Below, piece after piece: positions 48,722 to 58,433 of a DNA stretch of 64,000 nt. Made by a program: the position numbers and the translations under genes. Under the pieces are notes generated by a model. It ran no database searches, was not told the DNA's origin, and saw only the letters and a list, made by a program, of their open reading frames with translations. The DNA comes from Streptomyces katrae. GTDB taxonomy: Bacteria > Actinomycetota > Actinomycetes > Streptomycetales > Streptomycetaceae. The number at the start of each line of letters is the position of its first letter. Position 1 is the stretch's first letter. The DNA is taken from NCBI RefSeq assembly GCF_002028425.1, contig NZ_CP020042.1:5245560-5309559 (forward strand), in the 5' to 3' direction.

Positions 48722-49839
48722 CGGGGGTCCTCGGGGGTGTGCTGGGGGGAGGGGGCCAGGTCGGCGGCGCTGTCCGGCATCAGGAACGGCCGCCGCTCGG
48801 ATCCGGGGGGCGGGGGAGCGAAGAAGCTCGCGGCTGTCTCGGGAGCCACGGCCGCCGCGGACCCGTCCTCCCACTCGGGGACGGTCAGCGGCTCCGGCTC
48901 CCACAGCTCGGCGCGCGGGTCCTCGCTGGAGGTGTACTCGACGGAGGCCTGCGTCATCCGCATGTAGGCCTCCTCCAGTGAGGCCCGGTGCGGGGACAGC
49001 TCCCACAGCCGTACGCCGGCCCCGTGCGCGAGGTCGCTGATCCGCGGGAGCTCCAGCCCGGTGACCCGCAGCGCCCCGTCGGGCTCCTGGAGCACCTGGC
49101 CGCCCGCACCGGTGAGGGCGGCCGCCAGGGTCCCGCGGCCCGCGGGGTCCCCGTCGGCGGCGCGGACCCGCGCGAATCCGGCCGAGTTGTGCGTGATGAA
49201 CTCCTGCGTGCTCATGTCGGCCAGCAGCCGGCCCCGGCCGATCACGATCAGGTGGTCGGCGGTCAGGGCCATCTCGCTCATCAGGTGCGAGGAGACGAAG
49301 ACGGTCCGGCCCTCGGCGGCGAGCTGGCGCATGAGGTTGCGGACCCAGAGGATGCCCTCGGGGTCGAGGCCGTTGACCGGCTCGTCGAAGAGCAGCACCT
49401 GGGGGTCGCCGAGGAGGGCGGCCGCGATGCCGAGCCGCTGGCCCATGCCGAGCGAGAAGCCCTTCGTGCGCTGGCGGGCCGCGGCCTGGAGGCCGACCAC
49501 GCCGAGGACCTCGTCCACCCGCTTCTCCGGGATCCCGGAGAGCTGGGCGATGGCCAGCAGGTGGGTCCGGGCCCGGCGGCCGCCGTGCACGGCTTTCGCG
49601 TCGAGCAGGGCGCCGACGTGCCGCTGGGCGTTCGGCAGCTCGCGGAAGGGGAGGCCGTTGATCGTGACGCGACCGGAGGTGGGCCGGTCCAGCCCGAGGA
49701 TCATGCGCATGGTGGTCGACTTGCCGGAGCCGTTGGGCCCGAGGAAGCCGGTCACGTGACCCGGCTTGACCTGGAAGGACAGCTGGTCGACGGCGGTCTT
49801 GGTGCCGAATCGCTTCGTCAGGCCGACTGCCTCGATCAT
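48718..49839 (-). CDS. ABC transporter ATP-binding protein with C-terminal extension
   Basis: 373-residue ATPase. Walker A GPNGSGKST, signature LGMGQ in place of LSGGQ, Walker B VLLFDEPVNGLDPEG and the H-loop SSHLMSEM are all present. After the ATPase core (about 220) comes a C-terminal domain shared with its paralogue at 50793-51719, then about 65 extra Pro/Ser/Glu residues not found there. It pairs with the downstream permease. Confidence 0.92.
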   Translation of the reverse strand: MIEAVGLTKRFGTKTAVDQLSFQVKPGHVTGFLGPNGSGKSTTMRMILGLDRPTSGRVTINGLPFRELPNAQRHVGALLDAKAVHGGRRARTHLLAIAQLSGIPEKRVDEVLGVVGLQAAARQRTKGFSLGMGQRLGIAAALLGDPQVLLFDEPVNGLDPEGILWVRNLMRQLAAEGRTVFVSSHLMSEMALTADHLIVIGRGRLLADMSTQEFITHNSAGFARVRAADGDPAGRGTLAAALTGAGGQVLQEPDGALRVTGLELPRISDLAHGAGVRLWELSPHRASLEEAYMRMTQASVEYTSSEDPRAELWEPEPLTVPEWEDGSAAAVAPETAASFFAPPPPGSERRPFLMPDSAADLAPSPQHTPEDPR

Positions 49840-50010
49840 CGTGCTGCCCCTTGTCGGCCGCGGACGGCTCTCGCCCGCCTATGCCCTAAGAGGATATCGA
49901 GCCCCCCGCGGTTCCCGCCGGGACCGGATCCCTGAGCTGTCCCTGAGATCCGGCCCGGGGTTTTCCCGTAGTACGCGGGACGTCCGCCTTGAGACGGACC
50001 GCCCCGCCCG

Positions 50011-50796
50011 TCAGGCGTCCCGCTTCCTGAGGACGAGGTAGCCGCCCAGCACCGCCGCGGCCACCCACAGGACCATGATCCCGAGCCCGCCCCAGGGGCC
50101 GTAGGGCGCCTGGACCTGGTTCGTGGTGTCCGCGACGGTCTCCATGATCTTGGAGCCGGCTTGGTCCGGGAAGTACTGGGCCACCTTCCGGGTCGCGGCG
50201 AAGGCGTTGAGGATGTTGGAGATCAGGAAGAAGAACGGCATCAGGATGCCCAGCGCCAGGATCGAGCTGCGCAGGACGGTGGTCACGCCCATCGAGAACA
50301 GGGTGATCAGGGCCATGTAGAGGCCGGCGCCGATCACCGCGCGCAGGGCGTGCTCCGCGCCGAGGCCGGTGCCGTGCTCGCCGAGGATCGCCTGGCCCAG
50401 GAAGAAGGACAGGAAGCTGGTGGCGAGGCCCACGGCCAGGGCGAGGGCCGTGGCGGCCGTGAGCTTGCCGAGCAGGAAGGTCCCGCGGCGCGGCGCGGCG
50501 GCCAGCGAGGTGCGGATCATGCCCGAGCCGTACTCGGTGCCGACGACCAGGACACCGAAGACGATCATGGCCAGCTGGCCGAGGGACATTCCGGCGAAGC
50601 TGATCATGATCGGGTCGAAGGTGAGCTTCTCGGCGGCGGTCATGTCCTTGAAGCGGGACGCCGTGAAGGTGCACAGCAGTGCGCCGAGGCCGACCGTGAC
50701 GACCAGGGCGCAGGCCAGGGTCCAGGTGGTGGAGGCGACGGTGCGGATCTTGGTCCACTCGGAGCGGAGGACGGCGGGGAAGGCGGCCACGGTCAC
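50011..50796 (-). CDS. ABC transporter permease (ABC-2 type), paralogue
   Basis: 261-residue permease with six helices, related to the one at 47849-48721: LRSEWTKIRTVASTTW and GTEYGSGMIRTSLAAAP correspond to the same motifs. It lacks the long N-terminal extension. GTG at 50796 overlaps the upstream ATPase stop by 4 nt. Confidence 0.9.
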   Translation of the reverse strand: MTVAAFPAVLRSEWTKIRTVASTTWTLACALVVTVGLGALLCTFTASRFKDMTAAEKLTFDPIMISFAGMSLGQLAMIVFGVLVVGTEYGSGMIRTSLAAAPRRGTFLLGKLTAATALALAVGLATSFLSFFLGQAILGEHGTGLGAEHALRAVIGAGLYMALITLFSMGVTTVLRSSILALGILMPFFFLISNILNAFAATRKVAQYFPDQAGSKIMETVADTTNQVQAPYGPWGGLGIMVLWVAAAVLGGYLVLRKRDA

Positions 50797-51719
50797 GCAC
50801 CGCCCTCTCGCAGGGCGTGGGCCTGGTACTCGACGGAATCCGCCGTCATGCGCATGAACGCTTCCTCCAGTGAAGCCCGTTGGGGGCTGAGTTCGTGCAG
50901 CACGATCTGGTGCTGGGCGGCGAGTTCGCCGAGGCGCTCGCTCGGGACGCCGTCGATTTCCAGGGTGCCCGTGGCGGGGACGCTGATCGCGTTGATGCCG
51001 GCCTCGTGCAGGACGTCCTTGAGGCGTTCCTGCTGCGGGGAGCGCAGGCGTACGTAACTGCGGGAGTTGTGATGGATGAAATCCGCCATCGACATGTCGG
51101 CGAGGAGCTTTCCCTGTCCGATGACCACCAAATGGTCTGCGGTCAGCGCCATTTCACTCATCAGATGGGAGGAGACGAAGATCGTCCTTCCCTCCGACGC
51201 CAGCCCCTTCATAAGATTTCGGATCCACAGAATTCCCTCCGGGTCCAGACCATTGACGGGTTCGTCGAACATGAGGATCTCCGGATCGCCCAGCAGCGCG
51301 GCGGCGATTCCCAGCCGCTGGCCCATTCCGAGCGAAAATCCTTTCGACTTCTTCCGCGCCACCGGCGTCAGTCCGACCAGGTCCAGTACCTCGCCCACCC
51401 GGCTCTTCGCGATCCCGTTGGACTGGGCCAGGCAGAGCAGGTTGTTGTAGGCGCTGCGCCCGCCGTGCATCGCCTTGGCGTCCAGCAGCGCTCCGATGTG
51501 CTTCAGCGGTTCCTTGAGGTCCCGGTAGTGCTTCCCGTCGATCCGGACCGTGCCGCTGGTCGGATGGTCGAGGTCCAGCATCATGCGCATGGTCGTCGAC
51601 TTCCCCGCCCCGTTCGGGCCGAGGAAGCCCGTCACCGCCCCCGGTCTGACCTGGAAGCTGAGGTGGTCGACGGCGGTCTTCGCGCCGAATCGTTTCGTAA
51701 GGCCCTCTAGCTCGATCAT
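50793..51719 (-). CDS. ABC transporter ATP-binding protein, paralogue
   Basis: 308-residue ATPase closely related to the one at 48718-49839: Walker A GPNGAGKST, signature LGMGQ, Walker B ILMFDEPVNGLDPEG, H-loop SSHLMSEM, and a matching C-terminal domain ending in ASLEEAFMRMT-DSVEY. The region 51060-51700 has somewhat lower G+C than its surroundings. ATG at 51719 has TAGCGT exactly 6 nt upstream, suggesting a leaderless transcript. The two exporters probably arose by duplication. Confidence 0.92.
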   Translation of the reverse strand: MIELEGLTKRFGAKTAVDHLSFQVRPGAVTGFLGPNGAGKSTTMRMMLDLDHPTSGTVRIDGKHYRDLKEPLKHIGALLDAKAMHGGRSAYNNLLCLAQSNGIAKSRVGEVLDLVGLTPVARKKSKGFSLGMGQRLGIAAALLGDPEILMFDEPVNGLDPEGILWIRNLMKGLASEGRTIFVSSHLMSEMALTADHLVVIGQGKLLADMSMADFIHHNSRSYVRLRSPQQERLKDVLHEAGINAISVPATGTLEIDGVPSERLGELAAQHQIVLHELSPQRASLEEAFMRMTADSVEYQAHALREGGA

Positions 51720-51740
51720 GCCGCCACGCTAGAACGCCGA

Positions 51741-51779
51741 AGGGCCGTACGCCACCTCGAAATGGTGATGTACGGCCCT
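51741..51779 (-). terminator. Hairpin after filP
   Basis: agggccgtac (51741-51750) pairs exactly with gtacggccct (51770-51779), with inner ccacc/ggtg. A second imperfect stem (about 51811-51850) lies between it and the filP stop. Confidence 0.65.
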
Positions 51780-51857
51780 GGATGCCCGACTTCGGCTACC
51801 GGCAGGTAGGTCCGCGTGCGTGCGGGGGTGTATCCGCACGCGGGCGTACGGGAGTTG

Positions 51858-52796
51858 CTAGCGGCTCTGCTGGGCCGGCACGCCGCGGGTGACCGGCTCG
51901 TCGTCGATCGGGGAGCCGGCGGCGGCCACGGCCGCACCGGTCAGCGTCGCCAGCATCTCGCGGACGTTCGTCAGCTGGGCGTTGATGGAGTCGCGGCGGT
52001 TGGTGAGCGCCGCCAGCTCGCGCTCGGACTCGCTGCGGATACGGTCCGCCTTGGCGTTGGCGTCGGCCACGATGTCCTCGGCCTGGCGCTGCGCGGTCTC
52101 CACCGTCTGGCGGGCCCGGCGCTCGGCGTCGGTGCGCAGCTTCTCCGCCTCCAGGCGCAGCTGCTCGGCGCGGTGCTCGATCTCCGCGAGGCGCTTCTCG
52201 GCCTTCTGCTGGCGCGAGGCCAGGTCGCGCTCGGACTGCTCACGGCGCTTGGCCAGGTTGGTCTCGAAGTCCGCGGCGGCCTGGGCGGCCTTGGCGCGGG
52301 TCTCCTCGAAGAGGGCGTCGGCCTCCTCGCGCTTGGAGGCGGCGTCCTTCTGGGCCTCGGCGCGCAGGGTGGCGGCGTCCCCCTTGGCCTTCTCGACGAT
52401 GCGGACGCCCTCGTCCTCCGCCTTCGACTTCCGGTCCGCGGCGAACGACTCGGCGTCGTTGCGCACCTGCTGCGCGGCGGACTCGGCCAGCTCACGGTGC
52501 TGCTCGGCCGCGCGACGGGCCTCCTCGCGCAGGTCCTTCGCCTCCTCCTCGGCCAGCCGCAGGATCTTCTCGACCCGGGCGCCGAGACCGGCGTACGACG
52601 GCTCCGCGTCGCTCACCTGGGCTTGCGCGTTCTGCGTTTCGAGGTGCAGCTCCTCGATCCGCTTTTCCAGGGCGTTGATACGGCCGAGGGCGCTGTCGCG
52701 GTCGGAGACCAGCTTGGTAATGCGGTCGTCCACCTGACCGCGGTCGTAACCACGCCGCACGAGCTCGAAGCCGAAGGGGGAGGAAGTGTCGCTCAT
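51858..52796 (-). CDS. filP: Coiled-coil cytoskeletal protein FilP
   Basis: 312-residue almost fully alpha-helical, heptad/hendecad-repeat protein. The N-terminal SPFGFELVRRGYDRGQVDDRI is DivIVA-like, the rest is Ala/Glu/Arg/Gln coiled coil, and the tail (SPIDDEPVTRGVPAQQSR) is disordered. Length and position after scy match FilP (SCO5396), which forms a filament network near hyphal tips and works with Scy and DivIVA in polar growth. ATG at 52796. Coiled-coil binding proteins of this kind were also labelled cellulose-binding protein. Confidence 0.9.
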   Translation of the reverse strand: MSDTSSPFGFELVRRGYDRGQVDDRITKLVSDRDSALGRINALEKRIEELHLETQNAQAQVSDAEPSYAGLGARVEKILRLAEEEAKDLREEARRAAEQHRELAESAAQQVRNDAESFAADRKSKAEDEGVRIVEKAKGDAATLRAEAQKDAASKREEADALFEETRAKAAQAAADFETNLAKRREQSERDLASRQQKAEKRLAEIEHRAEQLRLEAEKLRTDAERRARQTVETAQRQAEDIVADANAKADRIRSESERELAALTNRRDSINAQLTNVREMLATLTGAAVAAAGSPIDDEPVTRGVPAQQSR

Positions 52797-52990
52797 GGGG
52801 TTCCTGTCGAATGAGACCGATGAGGTGCTACGTGAGGTGTTGAGGGGAATCCTAGGCGCCCGGACGGCGTGTCATCGAGTCAATCCGCGTTTGCCCTGGA
52901 CAATGACACCCCTTTTGAGTGGCAAGGCGACGGAATGATTGTCACTCCTTCGACTGAACCTCCCTCAGAAGCACACATCCTGCGTTCTGA

Positions 52991-55900
52991 CTACCCCTCC
53001 GACGCCTTACCGCCCGAACGAGTGGACCCCGCTGATGCGCCGGCCTTCACGCCCCCCGCGCCCTGGCCGCCCAAAGCGGGCTTTCCGCCACCCGAAGGTG
53101 CCTCGAATGATTCCAACGCCTCAAGAACGTCCTGGACACGGGAGATCTCCGCCTGAATGTCCTCGCGCCTGCGCACCAGGACCTCCAGCTCGCGCCGCCC
53201 CTCGTCCACGAGCCGCTCGGCCTCGGCCTGCGCCTCCGCGAGCACCTTCTCGGCCTGCCGCGACAGCTCGGCCTTCTTCGTCTCGGCCTCCTTGAGCAGC
53301 GTCTCCGCCTTGCGCACCGCGGCGATGCGGACCTTGCTCGCCTCGCTGCTCGCGTCCGACACCAGCTCCTTGGCCTTCGCCTCCGCCTCCGCGCTCTGCT
53401 CGGTCGCCGCACGGACCAGCTTGTCCACGCGCTCGCCCGCCGACTTCATCTGCTCCGCCGACTCCCGGCGGGCCCGCTCGTGCAGCTCCTCGACCTCGGA
53501 CTCGACGCGCGCACGCAGCTCCTCCGCCCGCTCCCTTATGGCGGCGGCGTCGCTGCGCGCCCCGACCAGCAGCTCGTCCGCGTCGGTACGGGCCTTCTCC
53601 ACCAGGGTGTTGCCCTCGACGGTCGCCTCCGAAGTGATCCGCGCGGCCTCCTTGCGCGCCGCGTCCACCATCGCGTCGGCCTGCTCCTCCGCCGCCGTCG
53701 TGGCGGCCAGGGCCTGCCGGCCCGCCTCGGAGGTCAGCTGGTCGGCCTCCGCCGCGGCCTCCGTGATGAGCCGGTCCACCTGCTCCGCGGCCTCCCGGCG
53801 GCGCTTGTTGGCCTCCTCGCGCGCCTCGTCCAGCGCCCGCTCGGACTCCTCGCGGGCCTCCGTACGCATGCGGTCCGCCTCGGTCGCGGCCTCCGCCTTG
53901 ACCCGCTCCGCCTCGGAACGGGTGCGCGTCGCGTGCTCCTGCGCCGAAGCCAGCGCCTCGGCCGCCTCCGCGCGCAGCCGCTCGGCCTCGCCCGCCGCCT
54001 CGCCGACCGTGCGCTCGTTGTCCTTGCGGGTCTGCTCGGTGAGCTTCTCCGCCTCCGACACGGCCTCGGTGATGAGCCGGTCCGCCTGCTCGGCGGCGTC
54101 CGTGCGCAGCCGGTTGCCCTCCGCGCGCGCCTCGTCGAGGGTCTGCTCCGCCTCGCGTTCGGCGCTCGCCAGGGTCTCGTTCGCCGCGGCCGTGACGCGC
54201 TCCGCCTCCGCGGTGGCCTCGCCGATGATCCGGCCGCCCTCCGCGCGGGCCTCGTCCAGGGTCTGCGCGGCCTCGGCGCGCAGCCGCTCCGCCTCCGCCG
54301 CGGCCTCGCCGACCGTCAGCTCGTTGGCCGCACGGGTCTCCTCGACCAGACGGTCGCCCTCCGCACGGGACTCGACCAGGATCCGCGCCGAGTCCCGCTC
54401 GGCCGCGGCCAGCGTCGCCGCGGCCTGCGCCGTCAGCTTCTCCGCCTCGGCCGCCGCCTCGGTGACCAGGCGGTCGGCCTGCTCCGCGGCGTCGCTGCGC
54501 AGCCGGTTCGCCTCGGCGCGGGCCTCGTCCAGCGTGGCCGCCGCCTCGGCGCGGGCGGCCTCCGCCGCCTCCTGGGCCTGCGCAGTAAGGCGCTCGGCCT
54601 CCGCCGACGCCTCGCCCACCGTCAGCTCGTTGGCCGCGCGGGTCTCCTCCGTCAGCCGCTCCGCCTCCGCGGTGGCCTCGGCGATGAGCCGGTCCGCCTG
54701 CTCGGCGGCCTCGGTGCGCAGGCGGTTGCCCTCGGCGCGGGCCTCGTCCAGGACGGACGCCGCCTCGGCACGGGTGGCCTCGGCCGCCTGCTCGGCCTCC
54801 GCCGTGAGGCGCTGGGCCTCCGCGGTGGCCTCGGCGACCGTCAGCTCGTTGGCCGCGCGGGTCTCCTCGGTGACCCGCTCCGCCTCCGCCGTCGCCTCGG
54901 CCGTGATGCGGGCACCCTCGGCGCGGGAGGCCTCCAGGGATTCTGCCGCCTCGTTCCGGATCCGGTTGGCGTCGTCACGGGCGTCGGCCCGGGTGCGCGC
55001 AGCGTTCTGCTCGGCTGCCGCCAGGGCGTCGGTGGCCTCGGTGCGGACCCGCTGCGCGTACTCGGCGGTGTCGGCGCGCAGCTGCTCCGCCTCCGCGATG
55101 GCGTCGCCCACCGTGCGCTCGGCCAGGGCCTTCGCCGCGTCCGTCTCGACCTTGGCCTCGGCGCGCACCCGGGCCGCGTCCTCGGCGGCCCGGTCCCGCT
55201 CGGCGTGCGCGTCGGCGCGGACCCGGTCCGCCTCCTCCTGCGCCTCGCCGCGGGTGCGCTCCGCCGCGTGCTCGGCGGCGCTGCGCAGCCCGGCGATCTC
55301 CTCCTCGGCCTGCTCGTGCAGCCCGGCCACGGAGTCCCGTACCTGCTGGGCGGTGGCCTCGGCCGCCGCGACCAGCTCCGACGCGCGGCGCTCCGCCTCC
55401 TCGGTCAGGCGGGCCGCCTCGGCCTGCGCCTCCTCCGAGCGCTTGCGGGCCTGCGCCAGCAGCTCCTCGCTCTCCTCGCGGGCCTGGGCCCGCTCGTTGC
55501 CCGCGTCCGTCCGGGCCGCCGACAGGGTCTCCTCGGCCTCCCGGCGCCGCCGGGCGGCCTCCTCCTGGGCGGCGGCCAGCGCCTCCGCGGCCTCCTCGGC
55601 GACCCGCTCGGCCGCGGCCTTCGCCTCCGCGCGCAGCCGGTCCGCGGTCTCCTGCGCCTCCGTGCGCACCCGCTCGGCCTCGGCCTCCGCCTCGGCGCGC
55701 AGCCGTACGGAGACCAGCTCGGCCTCCGCCCGGACCCGGCCGGCGTCCTGCGCGGCCTCGGCGCGCAGTTGCTCGGCCTCCGCCTCCGCATGGCCCTGGA
55801 GGGTGCGGACCCGCTCCGCCGCCTCGGCGCGCAGCCGGTCGTTCTCCTCGGTGGTCTCCTTGCGGATGTTCTCCGCCGCCAGCCGGGACTCGCGCAGCGT

Positions 55901-57679
55901 CTGCTCGGCCGACGCCAGGCGCGCCTCGGCGTCCGACTGCAGCCGCGCCAGCTCCGCGTCGGCCTCCGCCCGCTTGGCCGCCAGGGCCTGCTCGGTCTCC
56001 TCGCGCCGCGCCCGCACCGCCGCGTCCGCCTCGGCGGTGACCGCCGCGGCCTGCTCCTCGGCCTCGGCGCGCAGCCGCTCGGCCTCGGCGCGGGTGCGCT
56101 CCAGGGTCTCCTCGGCCTGCCGGCGCAGGGTGGTGGCCCGCTCCACGGCCTCGGCGCGGACCCGCTCGCTCTCCGCGCTCGCGCCGGAACGCAGCTCGTC
56201 GGCGTCCGCCTTGGCCTTGCCCAGCAGCTCCTCGGCGGTCTTGGCCGCCTCCTCGATCTGCCCGACCGCCTCGCGGCGGGCCTCCCCGCGGATCCGCTCG
56301 CCCTCGGCGACGGCCTCCGCGCGCAGCTGCTCGGCCTCCCCGCGCAGCCGCCGCGCCTCCTCCTGGAGTTCGACCGTACGGGCCCGGTACTCCTCGGTGT
56401 CGTCCTTCGCCGCGCCCTTGAGCTCCGCGGCCGCGTCGGCCGCCTGGGCGCGCAGCCGCTCCGCCTCGGCCTCCGCCTCGCGGCGGATCCGCTCGGCCTC
56501 CTCGGAGGCGGCGCGGGTGGTCGCCCGGGCGTCCTCGGAGGCCTTGTTCAGCACGTCCTCGGCGGTACGGGCCGCCTTCGCCAGCTGCGCCGCCATGTCC
56601 TCGGCGGCCGCCGTACGGGCCTGCTCGCCGGCCTCGGTACGCAGCCGCTCCGCCTCCGCGCGGGCGTCGGCCAGCGCGTGCTCGGCCTCGGCCTTGAGGG
56701 CCTCGGCCTCCTTGGTGGCCTCGCCGACCAGCCGGGCCACCTGCTCCTTCGCGGTGCGGGTGCGCTGCTCGTTGACGGACTCGGCCGAGGCGAGCTGCCG
56801 GGCGGCGCTCTCCTTGGCCTCGGCGAGCAGGGACTCCGCCTCGGCCCGGGCCGCGCGCAGCGCCCCGTCGGCCTCCTGGACCCGCGCCTCGGCCACCCGG
56901 CCGAGGTCCAGGGTCTGCTGCCGGGTCTGCTCGGCCTCGGCGGTGGTGGTGGAGCGCAGCCGCTCGGCGTGCTCGGTGGCCTCCTGGGCCTGCACGGAGG
57001 CGGCGGCCAGCAGCCGCTCGGCCTCCTTGCGGGCGCGCAGCAGCGTGGACTCGGCCTCGGCACGGGCCGCCTCGGCGTCGGCGGCGAGCCTGCGGCGGGC
57101 CTCCTCGGCGGTCCGGGCGGCCTCGGCGCGGGCGGCGTTCAGCGCCTGCTCGGCCTCGGCGCGGGACTCCTCCATGAGCCGGCGGGCCTGGGACTCGGTA
57201 CGGGCACGCAGCTGCTCGGCCCAGGCGACGTTCTCGTTGACGTGCGCCTCGACCGTCTGGCGGCGCTCGTTGAGCTCCTGGTCCAGGCGCTGGCGGCGGT
57301 TGACGGCCTCGGCGTGCAGCTCGGCCTGGAGGCGCGCCTGGTGCTCGGCGTGCTCCTGGAGGATCCGCTGGGTCTGCGCCCGGGCGTCACGCAGTTCGCG
57401 TTCGGCGTCGGAGCGCATCTGGTCGGCCTGGATCTGGGCATTGCGCAGCAGCTGCTCCGCCTGGTATCCCATGTCCGCGCCGTCGTAGGCGGGCCGGGAC
57501 GCGAGGGCACGGCGCACCTCGTGGAGCTTGGCCCGCAGCACCTCGACCTGGTAGCCCAGGTCCTCGGCGTGCTGGACGGCCTTCCCGCGCTCCTTCCTCA
57601 GCCGCTCCATCTCGGCTTCGAGGCGCGTGAGATGGTCGGCTTCAGCCTGATGGCTCTCCTGGCTTTCGTAGCCGAGCAC
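52991..57679 (-). CDS. scy: Polarisome scaffold protein Scy, expanded
   Basis: 1562-residue coiled-coil protein, predicted cytoplasmic. Residues 1-60 (VLGYESQESHQAEADHL through LGYQVEVLRAKLHEVRRALASRPAYDGADMGYQAEQLLRNAQIQADQ in pattern) match the Scy N-terminus; the remainder is Ala/Glu/Arg-rich hendecad-type coiled coil. Scy scaffolds tip growth with DivIVA and FilP. The S. coelicolor protein is about 1326 residues, so this one is about 240 longer, largely through repeat units near 54000-54960. The start is GTG at 57679; an upstream GTG near 57712 cannot be excluded. filP follows after 194 nt on the same strand. Confidence 0.93.
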   Translation of the reverse strand: MLGYESQESHQAEADHLTRLEAEMERLRKERGKAVQHAEDLGYQVEVLRAKLHEVRRALASRPAYDGADMGYQAEQLLRNAQIQADQMRSDAERELRDARAQTQRILQEHAEHQARLQAELHAEAVNRRQRLDQELNERRQTVEAHVNENVAWAEQLRARTESQARRLMEESRAEAEQALNAARAEAARTAEEARRRLAADAEAARAEAESTLLRARKEAERLLAAASVQAQEATEHAERLRSTTTAEAEQTRQQTLDLGRVAEARVQEADGALRAARAEAESLLAEAKESAARQLASAESVNEQRTRTAKEQVARLVGEATKEAEALKAEAEHALADARAEAERLRTEAGEQARTAAAEDMAAQLAKAARTAEDVLNKASEDARATTRAASEEAERIRREAEAEAERLRAQAADAAAELKGAAKDDTEEYRARTVELQEEARRLRGEAEQLRAEAVAEGERIRGEARREAVGQIEEAAKTAEELLGKAKADADELRSGASAESERVRAEAVERATTLRRQAEETLERTRAEAERLRAEAEEQAAAVTAEADAAVRARREETEQALAAKRAEADAELARLQSDAEARLASAEQTLRESRLAAENIRKETTEENDRLRAEAAERVRTLQGHAEAEAEQLRAEAAQDAGRVRAEAELVSVRLRAEAEAEAERVRTEAQETADRLRAEAKAAAERVAEEAAEALAAAQEEAARRRREAEETLSAARTDAGNERAQAREESEELLAQARKRSEEAQAEAARLTEEAERRASELVAAAEATAQQVRDSVAGLHEQAEEEIAGLRSAAEHAAERTRGEAQEEADRVRADAHAERDRAAEDAARVRAEAKVETDAAKALAERTVGDAIAEAEQLRADTAEYAQRVRTEATDALAAAEQNAARTRADARDDANRIRNEAAESLEASRAEGARITAEATAEAERVTEETRAANELTVAEATAEAQRLTAEAEQAAEATRAEAASVLDEARAEGNRLRTEAAEQADRLIAEATAEAERLTEETRAANELTVGEASAEAERLTAQAQEAAEAARAEAAATLDEARAEANRLRSDAAEQADRLVTEAAAEAEKLTAQAAATLAAAERDSARILVESRAEGDRLVEETRAANELTVGEAAAEAERLRAEAAQTLDEARAEGGRIIGEATAEAERVTAAANETLASAEREAEQTLDEARAEGNRLRTDAAEQADRLITEAVSEAEKLTEQTRKDNERTVGEAAGEAERLRAEAAEALASAQEHATRTRSEAERVKAEAATEADRMRTEAREESERALDEAREEANKRRREAAEQVDRLITEAAAEADQLTSEAGRQALAATTAAEEQADAMVDAARKEAARITSEATVEGNTLVEKARTDADELLVGARSDAAAIRERAEELRARVESEVEELHERARRESAEQMKSAGERVDKLVRAATEQSAEAEAKAKELVSDASSEASKVRIAAVRKAETLLKEAETKKAELSRQAEKVLAEAQAEAERLVDEGRRELEVLVRRREDIQAEISRVQDVLEALESFEAPSGGGKPALGGQGAGGVKAGASAGSTRSGGKASEG
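54000..54960 (-). repeat. Tandem coiled-coil repeats within scy
   Basis: The marker ETRAANELTVGEA recurs with spacings of 73 and 102 residues (102 is twice 51), and a fourth diverged copy QTRKDNERTVGEA follows. Between them, DEARAEGNRLRTEAAEQADRL also repeats. The 51-residue period is a known feature of this protein class; the extra copies account for part of the added length. Confidence 0.8.
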
Positions 57680-57858
57680 AGCGCGGTCCCGTCCGTCCCC
57701 TGGTCGCAAGCTCACCTCAATTGAGCATCGCTCGCCCGCTGAACGACGCCCCCGGGGAAATGGTGTCAGAAACCGGGGCAGGGGTATCGGGCCCCGCCCC
57801 GTCTCCGACCGCACCCCGGCCGAGCCATGGCCACTCTACCGGCCGGGGAATGGGGGCA

Positions 57859-58287
57859 TCAGTGCTCCGGGTTGCTGGTGACCAGTTCGGTGAGGACTCC
57901 GTGGCAGTCCTTGGGGTGCAGGAAGGTGATCCGGGAGCCCATCGAGCCGATGCGGGGCTGGTCGTAGAGGACGCGGACGCCCTTGCCGCGGATGGCCTCG
58001 GCGTCGCCGTCGACGTCCGCCGTGCCGAAGGCGATGTGGTGGACGCCCTCGCCGTTCTTGGCGAGCCACTTGCCCACCGCGGAGTCCTCGCGGATGGGTT
58101 CCAGGAGCTGGAGGTACGAGGCACCTCCGTCGGAGGTCTCGTTGATCTTCAACATGGCCTCGCGGACTCCCTGCTCCTCGTTGACCTCGGTGTGGAACAC
58201 CTCGAAGCCGTACGTGGCACGGTAGAACTCGACGGTCTTGTCCAGGTCGAAGCAGGCGATCCCGATGTGGTCGATTCTTGTCAGCAT
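57859..58287 (-). CDS. mce: Methylmalonyl-CoA epimerase
   Basis: 142-residue vicinal-oxygen-chelate enzyme interconverting (S)- and (R)-methylmalonyl-CoA, so that the B12-dependent mutase can act. The metal-binding motifs [21 protein letters not shown] (His), YLQLLEPI (Glu) and [16 protein letters not shown] (His) are in order. ATG at 58287. It is divergent from the thiolase gene, with a 14-bp palindrome between. Confidence 0.95.
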   Translation of the reverse strand: MLTRIDHIGIACFDLDKTVEFYRATYGFEVFHTEVNEEQGVREAMLKINETSDGGASYLQLLEPIREDSAVGKWLAKNGEGVHHIAFGTADVDGDAEAIRGKGVRVLYDQPRIGSMGSRITFLHPKDCHGVLTELVTSNPEH

Positions 58288-58362
58288 GGGTCCAGTGCAC
58301 CGCCGAGGAGGCCGGTCACGCAACGTGCCAGCGATCACACCGACTGCCCGGTGACTGCGCGG

Positions 58363-58376
58363 GTACTGCTCAGTAC
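58363..58376. promoter_or_regulatory. Palindrome GTACTGCTCAGTAC between mce and thiolase
   Basis: gtactg and cagtac flank ct in the 146-nt divergent spacer. Symmetry and position suit a shared TetR-like operator for both acyl-CoA genes. Confidence 0.5.
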
Positions 58377-58433
58377 ATTCAGGTAAACCCTCGTTCACTC
58401 CTCAGCTTCCCCGCTGAAAGGGGATTCGCCCTC

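Noticed and set aside
53157..57724. Two very long plus-strand frames (over 1400 codons) opposite scy
   Set aside because: They mirror the repeat composition of scy on the opposite strand, have Ser/Arg- or Gly/Leu-rich nonsense translations, and lack a ribosome-binding site or domain.
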